A program made the translations under genes and the position numbers. A model generated the notes under the pieces. It saw only the letters and a program-made list of their open reading frames with translations, made no database searches and had not been told where the DNA came from. This document shows positions 1 through 7,452 of a stretch of DNA of 64,000 nucleotides, one piece after another (the stretch's first letter is position 1; every line of letters begins with the position of its first letter). This stretch comes from JAICYJ01 sp038212095 (GTDB lineage: Bacteria; Actinomycetota; Thermoleophilia; Gaiellales; JAICJC01), in contig JBBQUW010000001.1 in NCBI GenBank assembly GCA_038212095.1, forward strand, positions 1 through 64,000. Direction: 5' to 3'.

Positions 1-140
1 CAACGACCGGCCGTCGGTCGTCCAAGCACGTATGGGGTTGGGAGCGGTGCCGCACCGTGCCGAGACCCGATCGAGGCAGGTATATACGCGAACCGACAGC
101 GAGAAGCGTGGGCGAAGCCATGCGCCACTTGACCGGTCGG
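1..140 (+). repeat. 140-bp direct repeat, copy 1
   Basis: These 140 bases are identical to 8110-8249 and in the same orientation; identity stops exactly at 140/8249. The window starts at the first repeated base, so the repeat could extend further left. It contains a perfect hairpin (ACGACCG at 3-9, CGGTCGT at 15-21) and no convincing gene. The pair brackets an 8.1-kb cargo region, so recombination between copies could delete or amplify it (inference). Confidence 0.95.
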
Positions 141-361
141 CGCCGGATACGACCCGCGCTGCTCGCTGCCAGTGAACTGCATCAAGCGGCGTCCGCCGAT
201 CCAGTCGCCTTGCCTACCGACCCGGCTTTCGAGATCTTGGCCTGAATCACGATCCGACGACCCGGTGCTGTATGGTGTGCCGTGATGTCCCGCCCCCCTA
301 GCCGCAGTATCGCTCGTATTGAATTGGCATGTTGCATATCTACTCGTATGATTGACTCCTA

Positions 362-547
362 ATGGCTCGGCAACCGGAGGAACTTCAACGATTGTTTGAG
401 GTGGCCCAGACTGGGCCACCGACGGTTGAGCGCGACGCGCCCGAGGCCGAACTCTCGGAGGAGTCTCTCGAGATATATCGATCTGAACGTCGTGATCTGT
501 TGGCGGCTCAGGAGGCTGTCGCCGAGCTCGATGTTCGCGTACGCTAG
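362..547 (+). CDS. small acidic hypothetical protein
   Basis: A 61-residue reading frame starting at ATG 362, rich in Glu, Asp and Arg and probably all-helical (for example LQRLFEVAQ and RDLLAAQEAVAELDVRVR). It ends 8 bp before the convergent end of the papain-like gene, so it does not shadow a neighbour. No Shine-Dalgarno sequence is visible; a leaderless transcript is possible. I recognise no family. It could still be a chance frame, but its composition looks protein-like. Codon third positions are less GC-rich than in the chromosomal genes, as elsewhere in this mobile region. Confidence 0.4.
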   Translation: MARQPEELQRLFEVAQTGPPTVERDAPEAELSEESLEIYRSERRDLLAAQEAVAELDVRVR

Positions 548-555
548 CCGGTGTC

Positions 556-1278
556 CTACGAAATATGCAGCGCCGTCCCGCTCAAGACGGCGGAGATGCC
601 CGTACCTCCGTCAGTACGCACGGCTCCCGATCGCCCCCACCTTACTGAACGATCGGCAAAATGCGCGAACAGAAAGTTCGGATCATCTGGGTCGCTGGTG
701 GCATCGACAACCACTTCGCCTCGAACGCAGTTGCGTCCGCGGTTAGCCGCGTCACGCTCCTGGAGCTCCACAACCCAGATCCAGTTCGATGTGGCGACGG
801 CGCGATGATGGCTTGCAATTGCGACCGGAACACGGCGCCGCTCCAGGGCCTGCTTATAGTCGCTTGCTCTGGAGGCATACGTCCGTAGGCGCCAGCGCTC
901 GTCCGGGAACTCAATCGGCGATCCAGCCAGACCTTGTGAAAACTGTCGGCGCGCCGCAGCCTCAGCCTCCTCTCCTGTGAGATAGAGTCGGCCTGGCATG
1001 GGAATCACAAGAGCCTTCCAGGCGGCTGACGACGTCATAGTCTCATAAGGGCCTATCGAGTCATCGTGCTGGACGAAAAATACGTTCTCACCGCGACGGC
1101 GCCCATAGCCGATTAGGACCGTTGCGTGATCGGCCGTTAGTGCTATTACAGGGATGCGGCTGTTGAGGTATCTGCAGATGGTCGCCTCGACTGAATCGCC
1201 CAACGCCTCAACGGCATACGTTACCGGTGGGAGCCCAATCTCTGCGCAGAAGGCCGAGAAGTTGGGCAAGGACGTCAT
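556..1278 (-). CDS. papain-like (C39-type) fold protein
   Basis: A 240-residue protein, third gene of a minus-strand operon. Around residues 41-70 the segment IPVIALTADHATVLIGYGRR is the typical catalytic-histidine region of C39/papain-like peptidases, where a His begins a strand that ends in Gly-Tyr, and an Asp follows at HDD. The catalytic Cys that should lie about 60-80 residues upstream is not in this frame: the ORF begins just before the His region and overlaps the upstream gene by 71 bp. It may therefore be a truncated peptidase, an inactive binding module, or have its N-terminus in another frame. A second globular part (about residues 120-240) has no family I recognise. No signal peptide, so cytoplasmic. 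The context suggests an effector of a conflict-type cassette (inference). Confidence 0.6.
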   Translation of the reverse strand: MTSLPNFSAFCAEIGLPPVTYAVEALGDSVEATICRYLNSRIPVIALTADHATVLIGYGRRRGENVFFVQHDDSIGPYETMTSSAAWKALVIPMPGRLYLTGEEAEAAARRQFSQGLAGSPIEFPDERWRLRTYASRASDYKQALERRRVPVAIASHHRAVATSNWIWVVELQERDAANRGRNCVRGEVVVDATSDPDDPNFLFAHFADRSVRWGRSGAVRTDGGTGISAVLSGTALHIS

Positions 1279-1846
1279 TTTCTAGATCCGTGGTATTGAG
1301 CGCGTGCACTGCTGCGCCCAGAACGTCCTGATCCTGCCTGGACAGGTTCTGCATCAAGCCGGCGCAATACAGCGGAAGGGCCACCGCGGCCTCCGCGAAG
1401 TTCACGCCGTCCATGATGAGCCGCACGTCCTTAGCGCGATCGGATCCGCGGCTTCGATCAACGCCCTGATCAGCTGCGCGCATGAAGGCGTCGAGGATCT
1501 TACTGGGACCCACAACTACAGGGGCGTCTTCCGGCCGGGCCCGGCGTATATGGAGCGAGACGCGAAAAAGCGCCGCCGAAGCCACCCCCGCGGTGGACGC
1601 CTGGGCCAAGGGTGTCCCGGCCACCGTGGGGTTGAGCGCCAAGTGCCAACCAAAGCCTTTGACAAATGCCAACGCGAGAACCGCAGCGGCGGCGTTCAAA
1701 ATGCAGTAAAACAGCGCCGGGAGGTTCCGCAGGGCTCGCACCGGCGCGTCTTTGTAGCGCTCGATTAAGTCAGCAAGGCCGACGGCAGAACCGATCGCGC
1801 CCGCTAGCGCGTAGTAACCAACCGCGGGCCAATCAAACGTCGCCAT
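1208..1846 (-). CDS. multi-pass membrane protein of the cassette
   Basis: A 212-residue protein with about three predicted membrane helices in its first 100 residues (around 8-26, 43-66 and 78-98) and a soluble helical C-terminal half. The stretch LADLIERYKDAPVRALRNLP between helices 1 and 2 is conserved-looking, and from memory resembles uncharacterised bacterial membrane proteins carrying an RY-x-D-x-P motif; I cannot name the family. Its start overlaps the upstream winged-helix gene by 14 bp and its end overlaps the papain-like gene, so the three are likely translated as one unit. Role unknown; a membrane sensor or pore partner of the adjacent enzyme-like protein is an inference from context. 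Confidence 0.7.
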   Translation of the reverse strand: MATFDWPAVGYYALAGAIGSAVGLADLIERYKDAPVRALRNLPALFYCILNAAAAVLALAFVKGFGWHLALNPTVAGTPLAQASTAGVASAALFRVSLHIRRARPEDAPVVVGPSKILDAFMRAADQGVDRSRGSDRAKDVRLIMDGVNFAEAAVALPLYCAGLMQNLSRQDQDVLGAAVHALNTTDLENDVLAQLLGLLRRDWAPTGNVCR

Positions 1847-2132
1847 GGCGAGCGGCAGCAGAACCCCGGTCAGTTAGTTCGACGAGCTCTTCGCCTGGAT
1901 CTCCGCTCACCTTGGCAAGCCCCACCTCCAGCAGTGATGTGAGACCGCGGTAGAACTCCACCACTGCGATGCCTTTTTCTTGGCGCAGGCGCTCGACCGG
2001 CAACGGCTGCGGGGACTCGACCAAGCTCGCCAAGATGTCGTTGGAAGTCGTCGACGCGTCAGGATCAGCCGTCGCCGACGGACCCTTCTGAATCGAGTTT
2101 AGAAGTGCGGAGTACGGATCAGATACAGACAT
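1833..2132 (-). CDS. small winged-helix-like protein
   Basis: A 99-residue protein starting at ATG 2132 (MSVSDPYSALL); an in-frame extension upstream looks non-coding. Residues 38-95 fit a winged helix: two helices around LPVERLRQEKGIAVVEFYRG, a third around LTSLLEVGLAKV, then a wing GDPGEELVELTDRG that resembles MarR/ArsR-type wings. It is the first gene of a three-gene operon with the membrane protein and papain-like protein (14-bp overlap). Such small winged helices in conflict cassettes can act as adaptors rather than transcription factors; which applies here cannot be told. No SD is visible. Confidence 0.6.
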   Translation of the reverse strand: MSVSDPYSALLNSIQKGPSATADPDASTTSNDILASLVESPQPLPVERLRQEKGIAVVEFYRGLTSLLEVGLAKVSGDPGEELVELTDRGSAAARHGDV

Positions 2133-2504
2133 AGAGCAATAGTAGCGCGCGGCGGATGCGCACGATCCCTCTCCCACCCTACCGCGTCTGCTGTCTTGTG
2201 GCAATCCCTCTGATGAGCTCGCAGCGCACGACCGAGTCCCGCCGCCGAGAGCGGGCCGCGAAGGCCCGCGCCACGCGGTAGCTCAATCTCCAAAGGTGCC
2301 GAACCCGGCTCCGTGTGCGACGACATCCCGTTCGATCCCGTTTGGGGCGTAGAATGTTGATGGCTATCCGTGCTCGAGCGTCGATGGCGCCCCAGTCTGA
2401 GCTGCCGCTGCCAGACTGCGCGGCCGCCGCCAAGATGGCCGCGGGTGCACAGGCACCTGCGACAGCTCTTTCCAGCGAGTCTCGGCCTACGGAGCTTACC
2501 CGCC
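2133..2504. other. divergent intergenic region of the cassette
   Basis: About 370 bp between the minus-strand winged-helix operon and the plus-strand NPCBM gene. Overlapping frames exist on both strands but none has a protein-like composition. It should hold the two divergent promoters; I see no clear -35/-10 pair or repeat. GGAG at 2491-2494 is the likely SD of the NPCBM gene. Confidence 0.5.
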
Positions 2505-3199
2505 ATGCCTGACTCGAGGTAGACTCGACGCGTGTCGAACCGCCTCCGAACGGCAGCGGAAAAGTCATTACAGCCGTCGCCGCAGCCCTAGCCATTATCT
2601 ATTACGTAGCAGACTTTTCGTCGTGGTTTGAGGCAAAATCGGCTCCCCAGGCAGGAAGTCACGATGGCCAAACCCCAGCGGGAGGGGGCTCGGGCGGAGG
2701 GAGTTCGAGCGGTGGGGGCGGCTCGGGCGCGAAGCACCACCTACCACCTCGTCCTACTCGGTGGCTGGATGCGATGACCGCGACAGGCGGTAGCGATATG
2801 GATCCCACGACTGGGTTGGAGACCGTAGCCAGCATTCCTTATGGAAACAGCGTCATTCAGACGCATCCCGAGACGTGCTGTGATGATACACCGGTTACAA
2901 CTACCTACACACTTCCGCCCGGGTACAGTTCACTTCACGTCAGCGTCGGGCTCGGCGATGACTCTTTAGCGAACTCCATTAACCACCCGCGAGTCCTCTT
3001 CCAAGTATTCACAAATGGTAACAGGATCGTTGCTCAACGGACTATCTCGTTTATGCAGCAGGCGTTCCACTTCGCAGTTTCACTTAGCGGCGCGAGGACG
3101 CTCACCTTGTCTTCACAGCTAGTCGCGACCGATTGCGTCGAATGTGGCGCTCAGGCTACCTGGGGAAACGCGAGACTGTTCGGGCGGCGTCTTTTGTAG
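2505..3199 (+). CDS. membrane-anchored NPCBM-domain protein, frame broken near the start
   Basis: Downstream of 2513 one open frame encodes, in order, a short N-terminal segment, a membrane helix (AVAAALAIIYYVADF, about 2573-2617), a Gly/Ser linker, and a C-terminal domain ending at 3199. That domain reads like NPCBM/NEW2 carbohydrate-binding modules: YSSLHVSVGLGDDS, then VLFQVFTNG, then a final ATWGNARL. The frame has no ATG/GTG/TTG until 2774, which would remove helix and linker. ATG 2505, with GGAG 10 nt upstream, opens the neighbouring frame, so one missing or extra base just after the start would restore a full protein of about 230 residues. Either a real frameshift, a sequencing error, or a non-canonical start. 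Probably surface-exposed; divergent from the winged-helix operon. Confidence 0.6.
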
Positions 3200-3223
3200 A
3201 TTGCCGCGGCCGAGTTCGAACAA

Positions 3224-3262
3224 CGCAGGAGTCGAACCTACAAACCGATGGGCTAATCTGCC
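3224..3262 (-). other. tRNA-like 3' half (possible old attachment-site scar)
   Basis: On the minus strand this resembles the 3' half of an elongator tRNA-Met: an anticodon-stem-like CCCAT, a variable loop, and a T arm with stem GTAGG/CCTGC closing the loop TTCGACT. The 5' half and the proper anticodon are absent and the variable loop has one extra base. It lies between the NPCBM gene and the IS. A remnant of an earlier tRNA-targeted integration is the simplest reading, but the match is partial. Confidence 0.4.
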
Positions 3263-3406
3263 GGGTTTGAAGAGTGTGGCTCTGGAAGGGCGATTGATGG
3301 TGCTGAGTGACCATCTGAGTGACCACTGGGAGGCCGTGCGCAAGCTCACGTGCCCGCGCTGGCCTGATCGCCATTGCTAGGTTCGCCTCCCTCGCCGGTA
3401 AGCTCG

Positions 3407-3424
3407 CTAGGTTGGACTCTCCCC
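3407..3424 (+). repeat. left terminal inverted repeat of the IS
   Basis: Pairs with 4571-4588 at 16 of 18 positions. A partial copy (GCTAGGTT) also occurs just outside, near 3376. Confidence 0.85.
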
Positions 3425-3446
3425 GAGTTGTAGCGACAGGTGTGGG

Positions 3447-4142
3447 TCATGTAGGGGGTTGCATTTTGTGGGCGGGGTCGATGATATCGGTGGGGATTCG
3501 GCCTTGGGTGATGCGGCGGTTGTGGGCGCGGTCGGTGTTGTAGAGCTGGAGGTATTGGGCGAGGTCTCGACGGAGGCCGCCGTAGCTGATGTGTAGATAG
3601 CGGGCGAAGCTGGGTCGCCAGCACTCGTCGAGGATCGTCTTGTGTACGCGTTCGGCGTGGCCGTTGGTCTGGGGCCGGCCGGGGCGGATCCGAGTGTGGC
3701 GGATCTGGCGGTGTTCGAGGAGTTGGTCGAAGCTGGCCCGAAACTCGTTGCCGTTATCGGTGATGACGCGCTCGAGCTTCCAGCCCGCCTGGGCGAGGTC
3801 GGCGGCGACGCGGCGAGCCAGCTTGCTGGTCTGCTGGTGGGTGGGCTGGCCGGTGGGACAGGCGACCAGATCAGCCCAGGCATAGGAGGAGTAGCAGTCG
3901 ATCGCGGTGACCTGCCAAACAGGGTGCTTGGCGCCGCGCAGCCGACCGACGAAGAAGCAGTCCATGCCCACCAGCTCGCCCGGCCGCGACACGTCGATAT
4001 GCGGCTCTGGGAGTGCCTCTCGGGGCGGCTCGTACGGCGCCCTGTAGCCGGCGATCAGCGACAGCCGCTTCGCCCCGTGTTGAGGCCGTGGCGCCTGAGT
4101 ACCCGCCACACGCCGCTGGCAGAGACGATGATTCCGCCCCAC
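3447..4142 (-). CDS. IS transposase, C-terminal DDE part
   Basis: A 231-residue frame whose first 22 residues are out of phase with the family; homology begins at GAKRLSLIAGYRA. It carries the RNase-H-fold integrase core with D (ELVGMDCFF), D (ERVITDNGNEF) and E (TNGHAERVHKT) in the expected order. It overlaps the upstream helix-turn-helix frame by 88 bp and is joined to it by a -1 shift at a run of four Gs (minus strand, near 4085). Either programmed frameshifting makes the fusion, or one G was lost from the run and the transposase is inactive. Confidence 0.85.
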   Translation of the reverse strand: MGRNHRLCQRRVAGTQAPRPQHGAKRLSLIAGYRAPYEPPREALPEPHIDVSRPGELVGMDCFFVGRLRGAKHPVWQVTAIDCYSSYAWADLVACPTGQPTHQQTSKLARRVAADLAQAGWKLERVITDNGNEFRASFDQLLEHRQIRHTRIRPGRPQTNGHAERVHKTILDECWRPSFARYLHISYGGLRRDLAQYLQLYNTDRAHNRRITQGRIPTDIIDPAHKMQPPT

Positions 4143-4432
4143 TTCGGTCGTGCCAGCTCGGAGGCGATCCGATCCGGCCCAGACCCTGGATGGCCGAGAC
4201 TGGACGCGACGATCCGCTGCTCGATCACCGCCGACAGCTGATTTGGCATCCGCGGCGCTCGCCGCTCACGCGGCCGCAGCATCTCCAAGCCGTGGCCCTC
4301 GACGATCCGCTTCCACCGGTAGTAGGTCGAGCGGTGCACCCCAAAGCTGCGACAGGCATGGCTCACACTGGTGCGACCTGCCAGATCAAACAGCGCCAAC
4401 CGGTAGCCGTACAAAACGTCATGATCCGTCAT
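4055..4432 (-). CDS. IS transposase, N-terminal helix-turn-helix part
   Basis: A 125-residue frame from ATG 4432 (MTDHDVLYGYRLALFDLAG); upstream residues in the same frame are unlikely to be translated. It contains a helix-turn-helix (VSHACRSFGVHRSTYYRWKR) and a second HTH-like segment ending ASGVWRVLRRHGLNTG. In this family the next residues should be GAKRLS, which here lie in the -1 frame of the downstream ORF; in its own frame the protein runs only a few residues more to a stop. Confidence 0.85.
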   Translation of the reverse strand: MTDHDVLYGYRLALFDLAGRTSVSHACRSFGVHRSTYYRWKRIVEGHGLEMLRPRERRAPRMPNQLSAVIEQRIVASSLGHPGSGPDRIASELARPKWGGIIVSASGVWRVLRRHGLNTGRSGCR

Positions 4433-4570
4433 GCGGCTCACTTCCTTTCGAGAGTCCTGGAAGACCCCGAAAGCGTGAGCCCAACAGCGGACGTCGCCGC
4501 CACCCAAAACGGCGGCGACGTCCGCCAACTCAAGACATGCCGATCAACCCCGAGAGTGTCGGGAGATCTA

Positions 4571-4588
4571 GGAGAGAGACCAACCTAG
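4571..4588 (-). repeat. right terminal inverted repeat of the IS
   Basis: Reverse complement matches 3407-3424 at 16 of 18 positions; marks the upstream end of the transposase genes. Confidence 0.85.
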
Positions 4589-4728
4589 ACCGCCAACCCG
4601 CGGCATTCGTGCCTAGGAAACAAAAGAGCTGTGCTTCTGCCGGCCGGGTGCTACGATCAGGGAGGTGGCTCTTCGTTGGGACTGCGGTCGCTAAGACCTC
4701 GGTGACCCCTCGTCGAGCCACCATTTTT

Positions 4729-4750
4729 TGGCGCCGGTTCGGGGGCGCCA
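4729..4750 (-). terminator. GC hairpin after the pentapeptide gene
   Basis: TGGCGCC and GGCGCCA form a perfect 7-bp stem with an 8-nt loop, 6 bp past the stop of the minus-strand pentapeptide gene. In that direction it is followed by As, not Ts, so it is not a classical intrinsic terminator; it may still protect or end the transcript. Confidence 0.4.
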
Positions 4751-4756
4751 TCGCGG

Positions 4757-6007
4757 CTAGCTGTTATCCTCAGTAGCGTGCGCTCCCTCTAGGCGATCAA
4801 GCGCCGCCCGTTCATCGGCAGAGAAATGGGCATGCTGCCAGTTCTTGGCGCGAACGATGGTTCGGCGGACGTCGTCGTCCAAGCGTGCATTGGTGAAGTA
4901 GCAGTCGTTCAGATCGGCTTGCTGAAACTTGGCGCCGTACAGCGTGGCGTTCTCGAAATGAGCTGCCTGAAGTTGCGCGCGCTGGAACTTTGCCCTGGTC
5001 AGGTCGGCCCCTTCGAAATGGGCTGAAACCAAGCGGGCCTCTTGAAAGTTCGTGTTGGCGGCGATTGCCTTCTCCATACGTGCCGCTTCAAGGCTGGTAC
5101 CGGGCCCGCATATGCGGGCACGCGTCAAGACAGCCTCCCGCCCGTGCACCCGCGACAAGTCACAGCCTCGCAGGTCGGCACTCGTCAACTGGGCAAAGCC
5201 CAGATCCCCGCCGGCCAAGGTGATGCCTGACAGCTCGGCGCGCTCGAGATGGGCGCCGGCAAGATCGAGTTCTACACCGGCTAACGGCGTTCCAGTTCGC
5301 GCTGCCGCGCCGAAGGCACGTACCAGCAGGCGACGGACGGACTGGTCATGCTGAATCTTGAGGTTGGCCAGTGTGATCAGCCGCACTTCATGCAAGAGGC
5401 GTTGGTATTCCGGCCTGACGAACGAGATCAACGTTGCCGCCGCCCCGACCCGCACCGCCTCGCTGGCAGATCCGAGATTCATCACCGCCGACTGGAGTCG
5501 TGCGTCCTGGTCACGCGCGCTGTCGGCTTCTCGCTGAGCGCGATCCTTATCGCGTTGGCCGCGATCTGCCTGCCGCTGATGGGACTGGTCTCCAATCTGC
5601 TTCCAGATCGTGACCAGGACCCCGAGCAGGGCCACCAGCCCGGCCGTCACACCGCCATAGTCGCTGACGTACCGCTCAAGCGTCGACTGATGTCGCCGCA
5701 GATCGTCGTTCTGCAGCTTCAACTGTTCGACCTCCTGCGCCAGTTTCTGCTGTTTCAGCGAGACGGTCGACGCGGGCGGAGGGGTATTTCCAGTGGCCGG
5801 ACCGGTCGTGCCCGTAGAGCTGGCGCCGAGGGCCTCTGGCTCGCTGTTCAGGTTCACGGCTAAGAGGGCGCCAGCCACAAGCGCGGAACAGCACAGGAAG
5901 ATCACAACCGCAATCTCTCCGCGCCGGAGCAACCGAGGCAAACCCCGGCTCCGCGATGAGCGAACCCGATCTCCTGCAGCCAATGGCAGTTCCGCCCAAC
6001 ATGGCAT
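4757..6007 (-). CDS. membrane pentapeptide-repeat protein
   Basis: 416 residues from ATG 6007; a TTG at 6043 would add 12 residues. Order: a basic N-terminus, a membrane helix (IAVVIFLCCSALVAGALLAV), a Pro/Thr-rich external stretch, a coiled coil (QQKLAQEVEQLKLQNDDLRR), a second membrane helix (AGLVALLGVLVTIW), a highly charged coiled coil, a short HEAT-like helical segment (SEAVRVGAAATLISFVRPEY), then about 150 residues of A(D/N/H)LxxA-type pentapeptide repeats (for example FEGADLTRAKFQRAQLQAA). Both helices place the repeats in the cytoplasm. Membrane pentapeptide proteins of this layout recur in mobile and defence-rich regions, but I know no assigned function for this one. Confidence 0.8.
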   Translation of the reverse strand: MPCWAELPLAAGDRVRSSRSRGLPRLLRRGEIAVVIFLCCSALVAGALLAVNLNSEPEALGASSTGTTGPATGNTPPPASTVSLKQQKLAQEVEQLKLQNDDLRRHQSTLERYVSDYGGVTAGLVALLGVLVTIWKQIGDQSHQRQADRGQRDKDRAQREADSARDQDARLQSAVMNLGSASEAVRVGAAATLISFVRPEYQRLLHEVRLITLANLKIQHDQSVRRLLVRAFGAAARTGTPLAGVELDLAGAHLERAELSGITLAGGDLGFAQLTSADLRGCDLSRVHGREAVLTRARICGPGTSLEAARMEKAIAANTNFQEARLVSAHFEGADLTRAKFQRAQLQAAHFENATLYGAKFQQADLNDCYFTNARLDDDVRRTIVRAKNWQHAHFSADERAALDRLEGAHATEDNS

Positions 6008-6046
6008 CGTTGACGGTTGGCAACGAAAGCGAGAGCATAGCAAACG

Positions 6047-6232
6047 ATGAGCATCATGCTCGACAGTGCCACGGCGGTTCCGACCTTGTCCAGCAACGAG
6101 CTCTATGTGCTGCTGGCGGTGATACTCGTCGGAAAACTCCTAGCCGGAGCGCTCGTCATAGCGGCTCGCCGCATGTGCTCCGAGGTCGAAGAATCGGTGT
6201 GTGGTCGACCATGTTTGAGTTCGACGAGATGA
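6047..6232 (+). CDS. small single-pass membrane protein
   Basis: A 61-residue frame with one clear membrane helix (LYVLLAVILVGKLLAGALVI) followed by a positively charged RR, and an acidic, Cys-containing tail. It is divergent from the pentapeptide gene. The start ATG sits in a perfect 6-bp inverted repeat (GAGCAT-C-ATGCTC, about 6048-6060) that could be an operator or translational hairpin. No good SD. It may be a partner of the pentapeptide protein (inference from position only). Confidence 0.45.
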   Translation: MSIMLDSATAVPTLSSNELYVLLAVILVGKLLAGALVIAARRMCSEVEESVCGRPCLSSTR

Positions 6233-6316
6233 TCACCGAGATTGGGGGTCGCCACGCCGGCGACGCCTCGCTGACATCGATGATCGGGCGAGGGTCGCCG
6301 GGAGGGGACTCGTGCG

Positions 6317-7162
6317 ATGACCCTAGCGGCGGTTGATCTGTTTCGCACGCTTGAGCTGCGCACTGACATCGGCGTGCTCTACGACGACGCGCGTTGCGCC
6401 GTGTGCGACGGCTTCGTCGCCGTGGAGAACCTGAACAACCCGCTGCACTTTGGCGGCAACATGCTTGTGTTCCCCGGGCCGCCGCGGCACGGCGATCTCG
6501 AGCTATGGCTCGCGTTGTGGGACGAGACATTCGGCGATCGCTTCGACCACCGCACCTTCGAGTGGGACACCGCCGATGGACAGGAGGGCGCGTCAGCAGA
6601 GTTCGTGGAGGCGGGCTTCGAGTTGCATCGCACGTCGATCCTTGCAGCGTCGCCCCGCAACATCCGCCTGCGCGACAAGGACATCTCGCACGTGGAAGTG
6701 GTCGAGGTCGATCTTGCGGCTGCGGGGGACGAGGTAGTCGCGCTCGGCCTTGCGTCCGATCCCAAGATGGCCGCCAAGGAGGGGGTCGAACGACACCGGC
6801 AGTATCAGCGCAAACAGGTCGCCCGCAGGCAGCGCGCGATCGAGGCGGGCAAGGGCTTCTGGCTCGGTGCGCGCGCTAGGGACGGCACGCTGACAGGTGC
6901 GCTGGGCCTGTTCGACGTCGGCGGCGGTATCGCTCGCTACCAGCACGTCGACACGCATCCTGGCTGGCGCCGCCAGAGAATCTGCAGCCGCCTGCTCTAC
7001 GAGGCGGCACAGCTGGGGGCGGAACGCTTCAAGGTCGACACGCTCGTCATCGCCGCTGATCGCGAGTATCACGCGCTCGACCTGTACCGCAGAGTCGGCT
7101 TTGTCGAACGCGAGCTGTCAGCCGGCCTATGCCGCGTGCCCGCGCCAACGGCCGCGAGCTGA
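6317..7162 (+). CDS. GNAT-family N-acetyltransferase
   Basis: 281 residues, starting at ATG 6317 with an SD (GGGAGGGG near 6299-6306). The C-terminal half contains the acetyl-CoA-binding motif of the GNAT fold: IARYQHVDTHPGWRRQRICS followed by RLLYEAAQ, equivalent to V-x-P-x-x-R-x-x-G/R-x-G/C. The family's last motif is DLYRRVGFVERE. The N-terminal 130 residues (GGNMLVFPGPPR and similar) resemble a degenerate first acetyltransferase domain, as in two-domain GNATs. Substrate unknown. It lies alone between the pentapeptide gene and the GA tract. Confidence 0.85.
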   Translation: MTLAAVDLFRTLELRTDIGVLYDDARCAVCDGFVAVENLNNPLHFGGNMLVFPGPPRHGDLELWLALWDETFGDRFDHRTFEWDTADGQEGASAEFVEAGFELHRTSILAASPRNIRLRDKDISHVEVVEVDLAAAGDEVVALGLASDPKMAAKEGVERHRQYQRKQVARRQRAIEAGKGFWLGARARDGTLTGALGLFDVGGGIARYQHVDTHPGWRRQRICSRLLYEAAQLGAERFKVDTLVIAADREYHALDLYRRVGFVERELSAGLCRVPAPTAAS

Positions 7163-7319
7163 CTGTCATGGCGTCGCCTTCGTCCGTGGGGGTCGCATTG
7201 CGGCTCCCTCCAAAAAGTCGGTGACATGTGCCAAAACGCGCAACCTTTCCGACGTGACCGCACGGGGCATCTGTCGCTGAACCATGCGGAGTAGCGCTTT
7301 GAGACCCGCCAGGACGGCC

Positions 7320-7372
<53 letters not shown>

Positions 7373-7452
7373 CGCCGAGCATCGCAACCCGGCCGCGCCG
7401 ACGCGGCCGCCTCGGGTACGATCAACATCTCCCCACCAAAAGGAAAGCCCAC

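Larger units (their letters stand above)
3407..4588 (-). mobile_element. IS481-like insertion sequence
   Basis: A 1182-bp element bounded by imperfect terminal inverted repeats: CTAGGTTGGACTCTCCCC at 3407-3424 and, on the opposite strand, CTAGGTTGGTCTCTCTCC at 4571-4588 (16 of 18 match). The interior encodes a minus-strand transposase with an N-terminal helix-turn-helix and a DDE integrase core, split into two overlapping frames. No target-site duplication is visible, so the copy is old or its flanks have rearranged. Family assignment rests on protein architecture and size. Confidence 0.85.

Noticed and set aside
57..245. Short frame inside the 140-bp repeat
   Set aside because: Extends past the repeat into unrelated sequence; in the second copy the frame has different ends, so it is not a conserved gene.
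4729..4750. Intrinsic terminator on the plus strand
   Set aside because: The T-run precedes rather than follows the hairpin on that strand, so it cannot work as one there.
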